A stretch of DNA of 58,501 nucleotides, taken from NCBI GenBank assembly GCA_944321145.1, contig CALUKF010000014.1, positions 1 through 58,501 of the forward strand, in the 5' to 3' direction. Each line of letters begins with the position of its first letter. Position 1 is the stretch's first letter. The DNA is from an uncultured Odoribacter sp. GTDB taxonomy: Bacteria > Bacteroidota > Bacteroidia > Bacteroidales > Marinifilaceae. A model generated the notes under the pieces. The model was not told the DNA's origin, made no database searches, and was given only the letters and a program-made list of their open reading frames with translations. Positions 51,766 to 58,501 of this stretch are shown piece after piece. The position numbers and the translations under genes are program-made.

Positions 51766-53364
51766 ATGATATTAAAACCAAGTGAAACATCGGATATCCT
51801 TCAACGGAAATTGGAGCAAGTGGATTTGCGGGCAGAGTTTGAGGAAGTAGGTACGGTTTTGGGGGTTGGTGATGGTGTGGCAAAAGTTTTCGGATTGGAC
51901 AACGTAACCGCCGGAGAATTGATAGAGTTTGAGAACGGTGTCCGCGGTGTAGCGATGAATCTGGAAGAAGACCAGGTTGGCGTTGTCCTGCTGAATGCTG
52001 CTGATCGGGTGAAGGAAAACATGACAGCAAAGCGCACGGGGCACATTGCCTCCATCGGCGTGGGCGAAGGGCTTTTAGGACGTGTGATTAATACATTGGG
52101 CGAACCAATTGACGGAGCGGGTCCTATTACCGGTGAGTTGATGTACCTGCCTTTGGAACGGAAATCACCGGGTGTGATTTATCGCCAGCCCGTGAAGGAA
52201 CCTTTACAGACAGGGTTGAAGGCAGTCGACTCCATGGTACCCATCGGGCGTGGGCAGCGTGAGTTGATTATTGGTGACCGCCAGACCGGAAAGACGGCGA
52301 TAGCCATTGATACCATTATTAACCAACGGGAAAATTATCGTGCGGGCAAGCCGGTTTATTGTATTTATGTTGCCATTGGGCAAAAGGCTTCCTCTGTGGC
52401 AGCCTTGGTAAATGTCCTGCGTACCCATGGGGCAATGGACTATACCATTGTCTTGGCAGCTAATGCTTCGGATTCTGCCACTATGCGCTATTATGCGCCT
52501 TTTGCTGGGGCGACCATCGGTGAATATTTCCGTGACCGCGGGTTGCATGCTTTGGTGGTTTACGATGACCTTTCCAAGCAGGCTGTCGCTTATCGTGAAA
52601 TTTCTCTGATCTTGCGTCGTCCTTCCGGACGTGAGGCATACCCGGGGGATATTTTTTATTTGCATTCCCGCCTTTTGGAACGGGCTGCCAAAATCATTTC
52701 CAACGACGAAGTAGCAGCAGGCATGAATGATTTGCCTGAACCTTTGAAACCTTACGTGAAGGGAGGTGGTTCACTCACTGCCTTGCCGATTATCGAGACC
52801 CAGGCGGGCGACGTTTCGGCTTATATCCCTACTAACGTGATTTCCATCACTGACGGGCAGATATTTTTGGAGACTTCGCTCTTCAACGAGGGCGTGCGTC
52901 CGGCTATCAATGTGGGTATATCTGTTTCCCGTGTGGGCGGCAACGCCCAAGTAAAGGCGATGAAAAAGATTGCCGGCACGTTGAAAATCGACCAAGCACA
53001 GTTTCGCGAATTGGAGTCTTTCTCTAAATTCGGCGGCGATCTTGATCCGGTAACCAAGATGACTATCGACAAAGGTCAGCGGAATGCCCGTCTTTTGATA
53101 CAGCCCCAATATGCCCCCATGCCCGTAGAAGAGGAGATTGCCATTATTTACTGCGGTACGAAAGGATTGCTGCAACAGGTACCTTTACAGAAAGTGGCAG
53201 ACTTCGAGAAATATTTCCTGGAAATATTGCGTGCCCGCTACCGCAAGGAGGTATTGGACGAATTGAAAGAAGGGCGTTTGGACGACGAAGTCGAAAAACG
53301 TCTTGTGCAGGTGGCAAAAGAAGTGTCTGTAAAATTTACAACTAATGTAGCAAATCAGGAATAA
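51766..53364 (+). CDS. atpA: F1F0 ATP synthase subunit alpha
   Basis: 532 residues. The P-loop lies in [14 protein letters not shown] (~170), with [20 protein letters not shown] (~285) and the Arg finger region [15 protein letters not shown] (~385). It is the non-catalytic nucleotide-binding subunit of F1. Its stop overlaps the atpG start by 1 nt, indicating translational coupling. Confidence 0.98.
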   Translation: MILKPSETSDILQRKLEQVDLRAEFEEVGTVLGVGDGVAKVFGLDNVTAGELIEFENGVRGVAMNLEEDQVGVVLLNAADRVKENMTAKRTGHIASIGVGEGLLGRVINTLGEPIDGAGPITGELMYLPLERKSPGVIYRQPVKEPLQTGLKAVDSMVPIGRGQRELIIGDRQTGKTAIAIDTIINQRENYRAGKPVYCIYVAIGQKASSVAALVNVLRTHGAMDYTIVLAANASDSATMRYYAPFAGATIGEYFRDRGLHALVVYDDLSKQAVAYREISLILRRPSGREAYPGDIFYLHSRLLERAAKIISNDEVAAGMNDLPEPLKPYVKGGGSLTALPIIETQAGDVSAYIPTNVISITDGQIFLETSLFNEGVRPAINVGISVSRVGGNAQVKAMKKIAGTLKIDQAQFRELESFSKFGGDLDPVTKMTIDKGQRNARLLIQPQYAPMPVEEEIAIIYCGTKGLLQQVPLQKVADFEKYFLEILRARYRKEVLDELKEGRLDDEVEKRLVQVAKEVSVKFTTNVANQE

Positions 53365-54245
53365 TGGCAACGATGCGCGAATTGAAGGGGAGAATCAGTT
53401 CCGTACATTCTTCCCAAAAGATGACGGGGGCGATGAAAATGATTTCATCTGCCCGCAAGCGTCAGGTGGAGAACAGGCTGACGCAAGCACGCCCCTATCA
53501 AGAGAAGCTGTGGGATATCTATGTCCACATGCGGCAATCGGAATGCGATTATGCTTCTCCTCTGGCAGAAGAGCGGCAAGTCGGTCGGGTGGCAATCGTT
53601 GCTTTTGCTTCCGATGAAGGACTTTGCGGCGCTTTCAACATCAATATATCCAAGAAATTGGCAGAAGCCGTTGCCCATTATCGCGAGCAGGGCGTGACGG
53701 ATATTACCGTGATTCCGGTTGGCAAGAAAATCTTGTCCGAAATTAAGCGTTTGGAAGGTATCCGTCTGGAACCATGCCCGGATGCTTTTGCCGCAAAAGA
53801 AGACCTGAATGCCACCCGTGAGTTGGCAGACCGGCTGATGGAGGCATTTCTGGGGCAGCGTTACGACCGTGTAGATGTCCTCTATACTTACTATAAGAGC
53901 ATGGGCACGCAGATTCCTACCTTGCGTCCTTTTTTGCCCTTGTTGCTGGAGGGGGAGGAGCAAACTGTGCCATCGGGAGGAACTTTGCCGTGGTATATTC
54001 TGGAGCCGGATGCGGCTACCATTATGGCGAGCCTTTACCCCTTGCTTTTGCATGCCTTGATGTACGAGTTGTATTTGTCGAGCCGTACTTCGGAACAAGC
54101 TGCCCGTATCCTTGCCATGCAGACTGCAAATGATAATGCTTCTAAGCTTTTGGACGAGTTGCAATTGGAATACAACAAACTTCGCCAGCAGAGCATCACT
54201 TCTGAACTTCTCGACATTGCCGGTGGCAGCAATGCTGAATCCTGA
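53364..54245 (+). CDS. atpG: F1F0 ATP synthase subunit gamma
   Basis: 293 residues. The N-terminal rotor helix (ELKGRISSVHSSQKMTGAMK), the middle Rossmann-like part (ASDEGLCGAFNINISKKLAE) and the C-terminal helix (RILAMQTANDNASKLLDEL) are all present. Last gene of the operon, followed by a terminator at 54266. Confidence 0.96.
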   Translation: MATMRELKGRISSVHSSQKMTGAMKMISSARKRQVENRLTQARPYQEKLWDIYVHMRQSECDYASPLAEERQVGRVAIVAFASDEGLCGAFNINISKKLAEAVAHYREQGVTDITVIPVGKKILSEIKRLEGIRLEPCPDAFAAKEDLNATRELADRLMEAFLGQRYDRVDVLYTYYKSMGTQIPTLRPFLPLLLEGEEQTVPSGGTLPWYILEPDAATIMASLYPLLLHALMYELYLSSRTSEQAARILAMQTANDNASKLLDELQLEYNKLRQQSITSELLDIAGGSNAES

Positions 54246-54265
54246 TGTTGTTGATATAAGCGGAA

Positions 54266-54306
54266 GGAACGGAAATTATCAAGTTTTCGTTCCTGCTGTT
54301 TTTTGT
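54266..54306 (+). terminator. Terminator of the atp operon
   Basis: Arms GGAACGGAAA (54266-54275) and TTTTCGTTCC (54284-54293) pair over 10 bp (one G-U) with an 8-nt loop, followed by TGCTG and a run of T. Confidence 0.75.
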
Positions 54307-54356
54307 ATCTGTATTCTTTTTAAGAGAATCGGTGATGCGAATCGCGTAAAATTATG

Positions 54357-54364
54357 TACTTTTG
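54357..54364 (+). promoter_or_regulatory. -7 box TACTTTTG for the second MATE gene
   Basis: A TAnnTTTG match just after the atp terminator and 20 nt before the ATG at 54385. Confidence 0.6.
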
Positions 54365-54384
54365 CACGATTAAGTAAGCATGAT

Positions 54385-55743
54385 ATGACACAGACACAAA
54401 ACCCTCATTTGTTAGAGACGGAGCCTATTGGCAAGTTGTTGTTGCAGTATTCCATTCCTGCCATTATCGGTATGACGGTGGTATCGCTATACAATATCGT
54501 AGATAGCATTTTTATCGGGCATGGTGTGGGACCTTTGGCAATATCCGGATTGGCGCTGACCTTCCCGTTGATGAATATGATTATCGCATTTTGTACGCTG
54601 ATTGGAGTGGGAGGGGCTGCTATTAGTTCCATTTTTTTGGGTCAGAAGGATAATCATCGGGCAACGGAGGTGTTGCATAATGTAGCTATCCTGTGTGTGG
54701 TGGTAGGAATATTGGTAGGAGGGATTACGTATTGTTTTTTGGACAAGATTCTTTATTTCTTCGGGGCGAGCGAGGACACTTTGCCGTATGCACGGGATTT
54801 CATGGAAGTGATATTGTTAGGGAATCCGATTTCTTATCTTTTTATCGGGTTGAACAATGTGATGCGGGCAACAGGCTATCCAAAGAAGGCGATGTTATCC
54901 TCGATATTGAGCGTAGGCGTGAATGTAGTATTGGCGCCGATTTTTATATTTTCCTTTAAATGGGGCATCCGGGGGGCGGCGTTGGCGACTTTGATTTCGC
55001 AGGCTTGCGGGATGGTATGGGTGCTGACGCATTTTTCCAGAACGTCGAGTTTCATTCATTTTCGCCGGGGCTATACTCGTTTGAAAGCGGCAGTGGTAGG
55101 TTCGATTTTTTCCATTGGGATGTCGCCTTTTCTGATGAACTTGTGCGCTTGTGGGGTGGTAATTGTGATTAACCATGAGTTCAAGACATACGGAGGCGAC
55201 CTTGCCATTGGGGCTTACGGGATTGCCAACCGGGTGGTGACGTTGTTCTTTATGGTGGTATTGGGCTTGGCGCAGGGGATGCAGCCGATTGTGGGTTACA
55301 ACTACGGTGCTCGGCGGTATGACCGGATGCGGAAGGCTTTGCGGCAGGTGATTGCGATTGCTGTGGGGACGATGACGGTAGGATGGCTGTTGTGTGAGTT
55401 CCTGCCTGCTCCGATTGTTGCCATGTTCTCGGACGACGAGGAGTTGAACGAGTTGTCGAAAATTGGTTTGCAGCTTTCCATTGCGTTGTTCCCATTGGTG
55501 GGGGCACAGGCTGTGATTACGAATTTTTTCCAGTCTATCGGCAAGGTGAAACTTTCCATTTTGTTGTCGCTGACGCGGCAATTGTTATTCTTGTTGCCGT
55601 TATTGTATATTTTGCCGCAGATGTGGAATTTGGGAATCAACGGCGTATGGTTAAGTATGCCGGTGTCTGATTTTCTGGCTTTTGTATTAGCTGCGGTGAC
55701 ATTGCGATGGTATTTTAGGAAGTTGAGTATGGTGAAAAATTGA
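54385..55743 (+). CDS. MATE family efflux transporter (second copy type)
   Basis: 452 residues from the ATG at 54385; the open frame extends upstream through atpG, the terminator and the promoter, which cannot be coding. Twelve hydrophobic segments. MATE signatures: LLQYSIPAIIGMTVVSLYNI, VDSIFIGHGVGPLAISGLAL, and LGLAQGMQPIVGYNYGARRY (~290). Only distantly similar to the MATE protein at 2022. Substrate unknown. Downstream, the methionine aminopeptidase gene starts 4 nt after its stop, so the two may share a transcript. Confidence 0.93.
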   Translation: MTQTQNPHLLETEPIGKLLLQYSIPAIIGMTVVSLYNIVDSIFIGHGVGPLAISGLALTFPLMNMIIAFCTLIGVGGAAISSIFLGQKDNHRATEVLHNVAILCVVVGILVGGITYCFLDKILYFFGASEDTLPYARDFMEVILLGNPISYLFIGLNNVMRATGYPKKAMLSSILSVGVNVVLAPIFIFSFKWGIRGAALATLISQACGMVWVLTHFSRTSSFIHFRRGYTRLKAAVVGSIFSIGMSPFLMNLCACGVVIVINHEFKTYGGDLAIGAYGIANRVVTLFFMVVLGLAQGMQPIVGYNYGARRYDRMRKALRQVIAIAVGTMTVGWLLCEFLPAPIVAMFSDDEELNELSKIGLQLSIALFPLVGAQAVITNFFQSIGKVKLSILLSLTRQLLFLLPLLYILPQMWNLGINGVWLSMPVSDFLAFVLAAVTLRWYFRKLSMVKN

Positions 55744-55747
55744 TGAT

Positions 55748-56608
55748 ATGAAATTCTTTAAGTTGAAAGAACGGCTGACGCCGGAAGAGAAGGCAAAAAG
55801 GGATGTGATTTTGCAGAAAGTCAAGGACTACCGGGCTCGGGGGTGTCGAGTTCCTTCCCCGAAGTTGATTAAGACGGAGGCGCAGATTGAGGGCATCCGC
55901 CGAAGTGCAGAGGTGAATACGGGAGTGCTGGACATGGTGGCTTCGCAGATTCATGCCGGGATGACGACAGCAGAGATTGACAAGTTGGTGTATGATTATA
56001 CGGTGGGACATGGTGCTGTGCCTGCGCCTTTGAATTACGAGGGATTCCCGAAGAGTGTCTGTACCTCTGTAAATGAAGAGGTTTGCCACGGCATCCCTTC
56101 GGAGAAAGTTGTGCTGCGGGAGGGGGATATCGTGAATGTGGATGTATCGACGATATTGGATGGTTATTATTCCGACGCTTCCCGGATGTTTATGATAGGG
56201 GAGGTGAGTCCGGAGAAAAAGCGTTTGGTTGAAACTGCCCGCCAATGTCTGGAAGTAGGCTTTCGGGCTGCCCGTCCATGGGGTTTTTTGGGGGACATTG
56301 GTGCCGCTGTGCAGGAATGTGCCGAGAAACACGGTTATTCCGTAGTGCGTGAATACGGAGGGCATGGCGTTGGGCTGGAATTTCATGAAGACCCCTTTGT
56401 CAGCCATGTAGGGCGGCGCGGAACGGACATGTTGCTGGTGCCGGGCATGGTCTTTACCATTGAGCCGATGATTAACATGGGCAAGCGGAAGATTTATGTA
56501 GATGCCGGTAACGGCTGGACGGTCTTGACGGATGACGGCAAGCCTTCTGCACAATGGGAATATACAGTTTTGATTACCGACAGCGGCGCAGAAATCATTA
56601 CAGGTTAG
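55748..56608 (+). CDS. map: Type I methionine aminopeptidase
   Basis: 286 residues with a ~45-residue N-terminal extension before the conserved core (IKTEAQIEGIRRSAEVNTGV). Metal ligands are visible: the two Asp in NVDVSTILDGYYSDASRMF, His in EYGGHGVGLEFHEDP, and Glu in VFTIEPMINMG and QWEYTVLIT. It removes N-terminal Met from nascent proteins in the cytosol. Its last 11 nt overlap the converging HAD gene. Confidence 0.95.
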   Translation: MKFFKLKERLTPEEKAKRDVILQKVKDYRARGCRVPSPKLIKTEAQIEGIRRSAEVNTGVLDMVASQIHAGMTTAEIDKLVYDYTVGHGAVPAPLNYEGFPKSVCTSVNEEVCHGIPSEKVVLREGDIVNVDVSTILDGYYSDASRMFMIGEVSPEKKRLVETARQCLEVGFRAARPWGFLGDIGAAVQECAEKHGYSVVREYGGHGVGLEFHEDPFVSHVGRRGTDMLLVPGMVFTIEPMINMGKRKIYVDAGNGWTVLTDDGKPSAQWEYTVLITDSGAEIITG

Positions 56609-57284
56609 CCGTCAGCCCGGCAATGTGGGCGATTTCCGCCGGGTGGTCAATGATGTGGACAGCCCCATTGGCTTCGAGTTCCTCGCGGGGACGGAAGCCC
56701 CAGGTCACGCCGATAGAGACGAGACCGCTGTTTGCCGCAGTCTGCATGTCCACGCCGGAGTCCCCCACGAAAAGGGTCGCGTTGGCGGGTATGGAAGTAT
56801 GGGCGAGAATCTCCCGGACAATGGCGGGGTCAGGTTTTGTGGGGATGCCTTCTCGTTGTCCCAGCACCATGCAGAACATTTTTTCCTTGAAATAATGGCG
56901 AATCAATTCTGTTGTCCCCTGATGATATTTGTTGGAAGCAACGGCAAGTTGGATGCCGGCGTCATGCAATTGCTCCAAAACTTCCGGAATCCCTGTGTAG
57001 AGGCGGGAATAATCGGTTTTGTGAAGTTGGTAATATTCAAGGAAATCTTTCAGGAGGCGGGTGATTTCTTCTGCTTGCTGTGACTCTTCTGGCAAAGCCC
57101 TTTCAATAAGTTTGCGGACACCGTTGCCTACAAAGTAACGGTATTCGCTTAATTCGTGCTCCGGATAACCATGTAGGCGCAGAGTATGGTTAGTAGCTGT
57201 TGCCAAGTCATCGATAGTATTCAATAAGGTGCCGTCCAAGTCAAAGATTACCAATTGTGTGCGATGTGTTTTTTCGGTTGTCAT
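56598..57284 (-). CDS. HAD-superfamily hydrolase, phosphoglycolate phosphatase-like
   Basis: 228 residues from the ATG at 57284. Motif I LVIFDLDGTLLNTIDDLATA (nucleophile Asp), a helical cap (~20-85), motif II AVASNKYHQG, motif III Lys in TKPDP, and motif IV LFVGDSGVDMQTAANSG. This is the Gph/PGP layout of HAD subfamily IA, but substrates of single members vary. It converges with map, sharing 11 nt at the 3' ends. Its promoter lies inside the 3' end of the upstream antitoxin gene (57326-57357). Confidence 0.9.
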   Translation of the reverse strand: MTTEKTHRTQLVIFDLDGTLLNTIDDLATATNHTLRLHGYPEHELSEYRYFVGNGVRKLIERALPEESQQAEEITRLLKDFLEYYQLHKTDYSRLYTGIPEVLEQLHDAGIQLAVASNKYHQGTTELIRHYFKEKMFCMVLGQREGIPTKPDPAIVREILAHTSIPANATLFVGDSGVDMQTAANSGLVSIGVTWGFRPREELEANGAVHIIDHPAEIAHIAGLTANL

Positions 57285-57324
57285 AGTGGTGTGTTTTTGC
57301 AATTTGGCAAGAAACGAATGTATT

Positions 57325-57636
57325 TCAAATATAGACAGGGGAAAATTCTATACGCAATACTTTTGAAATTCGTAAAAAACTTGAAAGTTGAATGTCGGTT
57401 TCACCTTTTTCGATACGAGCAATATAGCTGCGTGCCGTTCCAACTTTTTCTGCAAGTTCTTTTTGTGTCATTTTTAATTCCTTGCGACGGTTTCGCAAGA
57501 TTACACCATAATAGTAAGATTGTGCTTTCTCTTCAAATTTTTTGCGGCTTTCTGTGCCTTCTTTGCCATATTTACTATCAAGCAATTCACTTGCGGTGTG
57601 CAATTTCGATAATTTATTTTCATCTAATTGTATCAT
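57325..57636 (-). CDS. XRE-family helix-turn-helix antitoxin (HigA-like)
   Basis: 103 residues. An N-terminal helical tail (residues 1-~45) is followed by a Cro/CI HTH (~50-103: LRNRRKELKMTQKELAEKVG, TARSYIARIEKGETDIQLSS). It follows the toxin gene and overlaps its end by 17 nt, the toxin-first order of HigBA systems. It probably represses the promoter at 57993-58024. The gene is intact although the toxin is frameshifted. Confidence 0.87.
   Translation of the reverse strand: MIQLDENKLSKLHTASELLDSKYGKEGTESRKKFEEKAQSYYYGVILRNRRKELKMTQKELAEKVGTARSYIARIEKGETDIQLSSFLRISKVLRIEFSPVYI
57326..57357 (-). promoter_or_regulatory. Promoter TTG - N21 - TATATTTG for the HAD gene, inside the antitoxin gene
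   Basis: On the minus strand the -33 TTG is at 57355-57357 and the -7 TATATTTG at 57326-57333, within the last codons of the antitoxin gene and 42 nt before the ATG at 57284. Confidence 0.6.
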
Positions 57637-57969
57637 TGGTATATCCTCCCAAAATATTTTTTGCTATTTCAACTTGTTTTTTGTAATCCTTTTCAGACTT
57701 CTTGAGGAATGCATTTAATACTAAAATATTCCTCGCAAGAATGATATTATCATTATCCATTGCAAATAATACTGTTCGATATTCATTTGTTCCCACCGAA
57801 ATACGCATCTCATATAAGTCCGTGTTTTTTAATGTTTTACAAATTTTGTTGTAATCAATTCTTCAGTTTGGATAATACTTATTACATAGTCAAATTTATG
57901 TTTGACCCGATCTTGCTGTTTATTATAAAACGTCCAAAATTCCTCAGAAAAATACAGTTCTCGTATCAT
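57620..57969 (-). pseudogene. HigB/RelE-like toxin gene frameshifted in an A run
   Basis: Minus-strand frame from the ATG at 57969 reads MIRELYFSEEFWTFYNKQQD, VKHKFDYVISIIQTEELITT, KFVKH and then stops. Reading with one extra A at the A4 run (plus strand 57835-57838) gives KTLKNTDLYEMRISVGTNEY, RTVLFAMDNDNIILARNILV, LNAFLKKSEKDYKKQVEIAK and the proper end at 57620. The joined protein (~116 residues) is a typical RelE/HigB-type toxin. One base is missing, so the toxin is inactive here unless the base call is wrong. An alternative start at 57990 would lie at or before the transcription start. Confidence 0.8.
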
Positions 57970-57992
57970 TCCCTTGTTTATAATTACCATTG

Positions 57993-58024
57993 CAAAGGTA
58001 ACTAATTAGATACATATTTCCAAA
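57993..58024 (-). promoter_or_regulatory. Promoter TTTG - N20 - TACCTTTG of the HigBA-like pair
   Basis: Minus strand: -33 TTTG at 58021-58024, -7 TACCTTTG at 57993-58000, spacer 20 nt. Near-perfect consensus; likely also the site of antitoxin autoregulation. Confidence 0.75.
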
Positions 58025-58160
58025 CGAAATGCTTATAAGTTATGCAATTCATTTCATTTTTCCATTGTAAGGGAGGGGGTTAAAACTTTTTGTTTATAGG
58101 GAATAACTGCTGAAAGAAGGCAGAAAGCAGGTACATCGCTGTGGTTTCGCTTGGTATGTG

Positions 58161-58239
58161 ACGTTTCAACCACGTACTCGCCACACTCTCCCAACGTTTA
58201 CCGACGTAGGGAGAACGTGGCGGAAACGTGGTGAGAACG
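58161..58239. repeat. 11-bp-period array anchored by ACG
   Basis: ACG (once ACA) occurs at 58161, 58172, 58183, 58194, 58204, 58215, 58226 and 58237: spacings 11, 11, 11, 10, 11, 11, 11. The first half is C-rich around ACG (CCACG, CCAACG) and the second half purine-rich (GAGAACG, GGAAACG). Confidence 0.7.
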
Positions 58240-58336
58240 GCGGTAAGCAAGCGAATCCCCGGCGTTGCCTCAGCCAATGTCCTGCCAATCGTCAATAGTA
58301 CCGGTCTCGGAGGAAAAGTTGGCACCGATGCGGTAA

Positions 58337-58368
58337 AGTAGAAATTCCTTCTACTCTTCTGTTTTTTT
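58337..58368 (+). terminator. Orphan rho-independent terminator
   Basis: Arms AGTAGAA (58337-58343) and TTCTACT (58349-58355) with a 5-nt loop, then CTTCTG and seven T. No plus-strand gene ends nearby, so it may close a small RNA or a decayed gene. Confidence 0.55.
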
Positions 58369-58393
58369 ATAGGACTGGAGGTATTGTTATATA

Positions 58394-58426
58394 ATTCAGC
58401 CTCCCATTATCAACGGGAGGCTGAAT
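58394..58426. terminator. 12-bp perfect stem-loop near the right edge
   Basis: Arms ATTCAGCCTCCC (58394-58405) and GGGAGGCTGAAT (58415-58426), 9-nt loop. On the minus strand it would lie just after a short open frame that ends at 58442 and runs in from the right edge, so it may terminate a gene beyond the window. Confidence 0.5.
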
Positions 58427-58501
58427 CGTGTATGCTGGACTTCAAAATAGATTGTATATCAATGACAAATTGGAGTTTGTTGATTGACTCATTTCTGGAG
58501 A

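Larger units (their letters stand above)
58025..58441. other. Gene-free region with an 11-bp-period array, an orphan terminator and a stem-loop
   Basis: No convincing coding frame; an 81-codon minus-strand frame coincides with the repeat array and is treated as spurious. Contents: array 58161-58239, plus-strand terminator 58337-58368 with no gene ahead of it, and a 12-bp stem-loop 58394-58426. Confidence 0.45.

Noticed and set aside
58080-58325. 81-codon minus-strand frame near the right edge
   Set aside because: Coincides with the 11-bp-period array, whose repeats explain the open frame; no domain.
58442-58501. 3' end of a minus-strand gene entering from the right edge
   Set aside because: A 20-codon open frame ending before the stem-loop 58394-58426 is compatible with this, but another frame is open too and 60 nt are not enough to decide.

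Overview
The window looks like chromosome of a Bacteroidales bacterium; the genus cannot be fixed from sequence alone. The evidence is: repeated TTTG/TTG - N19-21 - TAnnTTTG promoters (the Bacteroidetes sigma factor type), weak Shine-Dalgarno sites, the F-ATPase gene order atpD-C-B-E-F-H-A-G with a short epsilon and a long signal-bearing subunit a, and Bacteroidetes-restricted families (DUF4468, NVEALA peptide, BF3164-type lipoprotein, fused Nfn-like oxidoreductase). Most of the window is moderately GC-rich. AT-rich islands lie at about 20.1-21.9, 27.9-29.5, 40.0-41.3 and 57.3-58.1 kb and carry toxin-antitoxin genes or small unknown exported proteins.

Layout. 1-8.9 kb: a CobW-type GTPase (cut by the left edge), an exported DUF4468/flavin-reductase fusion, a MATE exporter, a PiT phosphate transporter with PhoU-like tail, a YidE/AspT-type transporter, an NlpC/P60 peptidase and a WbqC-family protein. 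9.2-20.1 kb: a glycogen operon with five tightly spaced genes (GH13_8-type branching enzyme, GH133-type debranching enzyme, GT4, GH57, and a 1415-residue fusion of a GT3-like glycogen synthase with a GT35 phosphorylase), with a promoter upstream and a hairpin terminator after it. 20.2-21.9 kb: an AbiEi/AbiEii-like type IV toxin-antitoxin pair. 22-27.8 kb: a small exported protein, an eIF1/SUI1-like factor, a fused NfnAB-like oxidoreductase and a TonB-dependent receptor. 28-29.5 kb: an NVEALA peptide and a BF3164-type lipoprotein separated by a 15-bp perfect stem-loop. 29.6-34.7 kb: purL and an M20 amidohydrolase separated by a 165-bp palindromic repeat.

34.7-39.9 kb holds the most unusual locus: an OmpR-type response regulator, a histidine kinase whose membrane sensor plus dimerisation-like helix is duplicated after its ATPase domain, a divergent lipoprotein and a further exported protein. 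The last two genes share an identical 25-bp element immediately upstream of their -33 boxes. The element contains two TTCAG half-sites 11 bp apart, the spacing expected of an OmpR/PhoB-family operator. 40-46 kb: unknown lipoprotein and membrane genes, a transglutaminase-like lipoprotein broken by a 70-nt G-rich tract, two tiny membrane proteins, a toxin-antitoxin pair whose toxin is frameshifted in a G8 run, and an O-antigen-ligase-like protein. 46-54.3 kb: a DEAD-box helicase and the complete F-type ATP synthase operon. 54.3-58.5 kb: a second MATE exporter, methionine aminopeptidase, a phosphoglycolate-phosphatase-like HAD enzyme, and a HigBA-like pair whose toxin is frameshifted.

Three gene-poor gaps carry short tandem arrays with an 11-bp period (8991-9034, 38731-38774, 58161-58239), an intergenic structure not explained by the genes.
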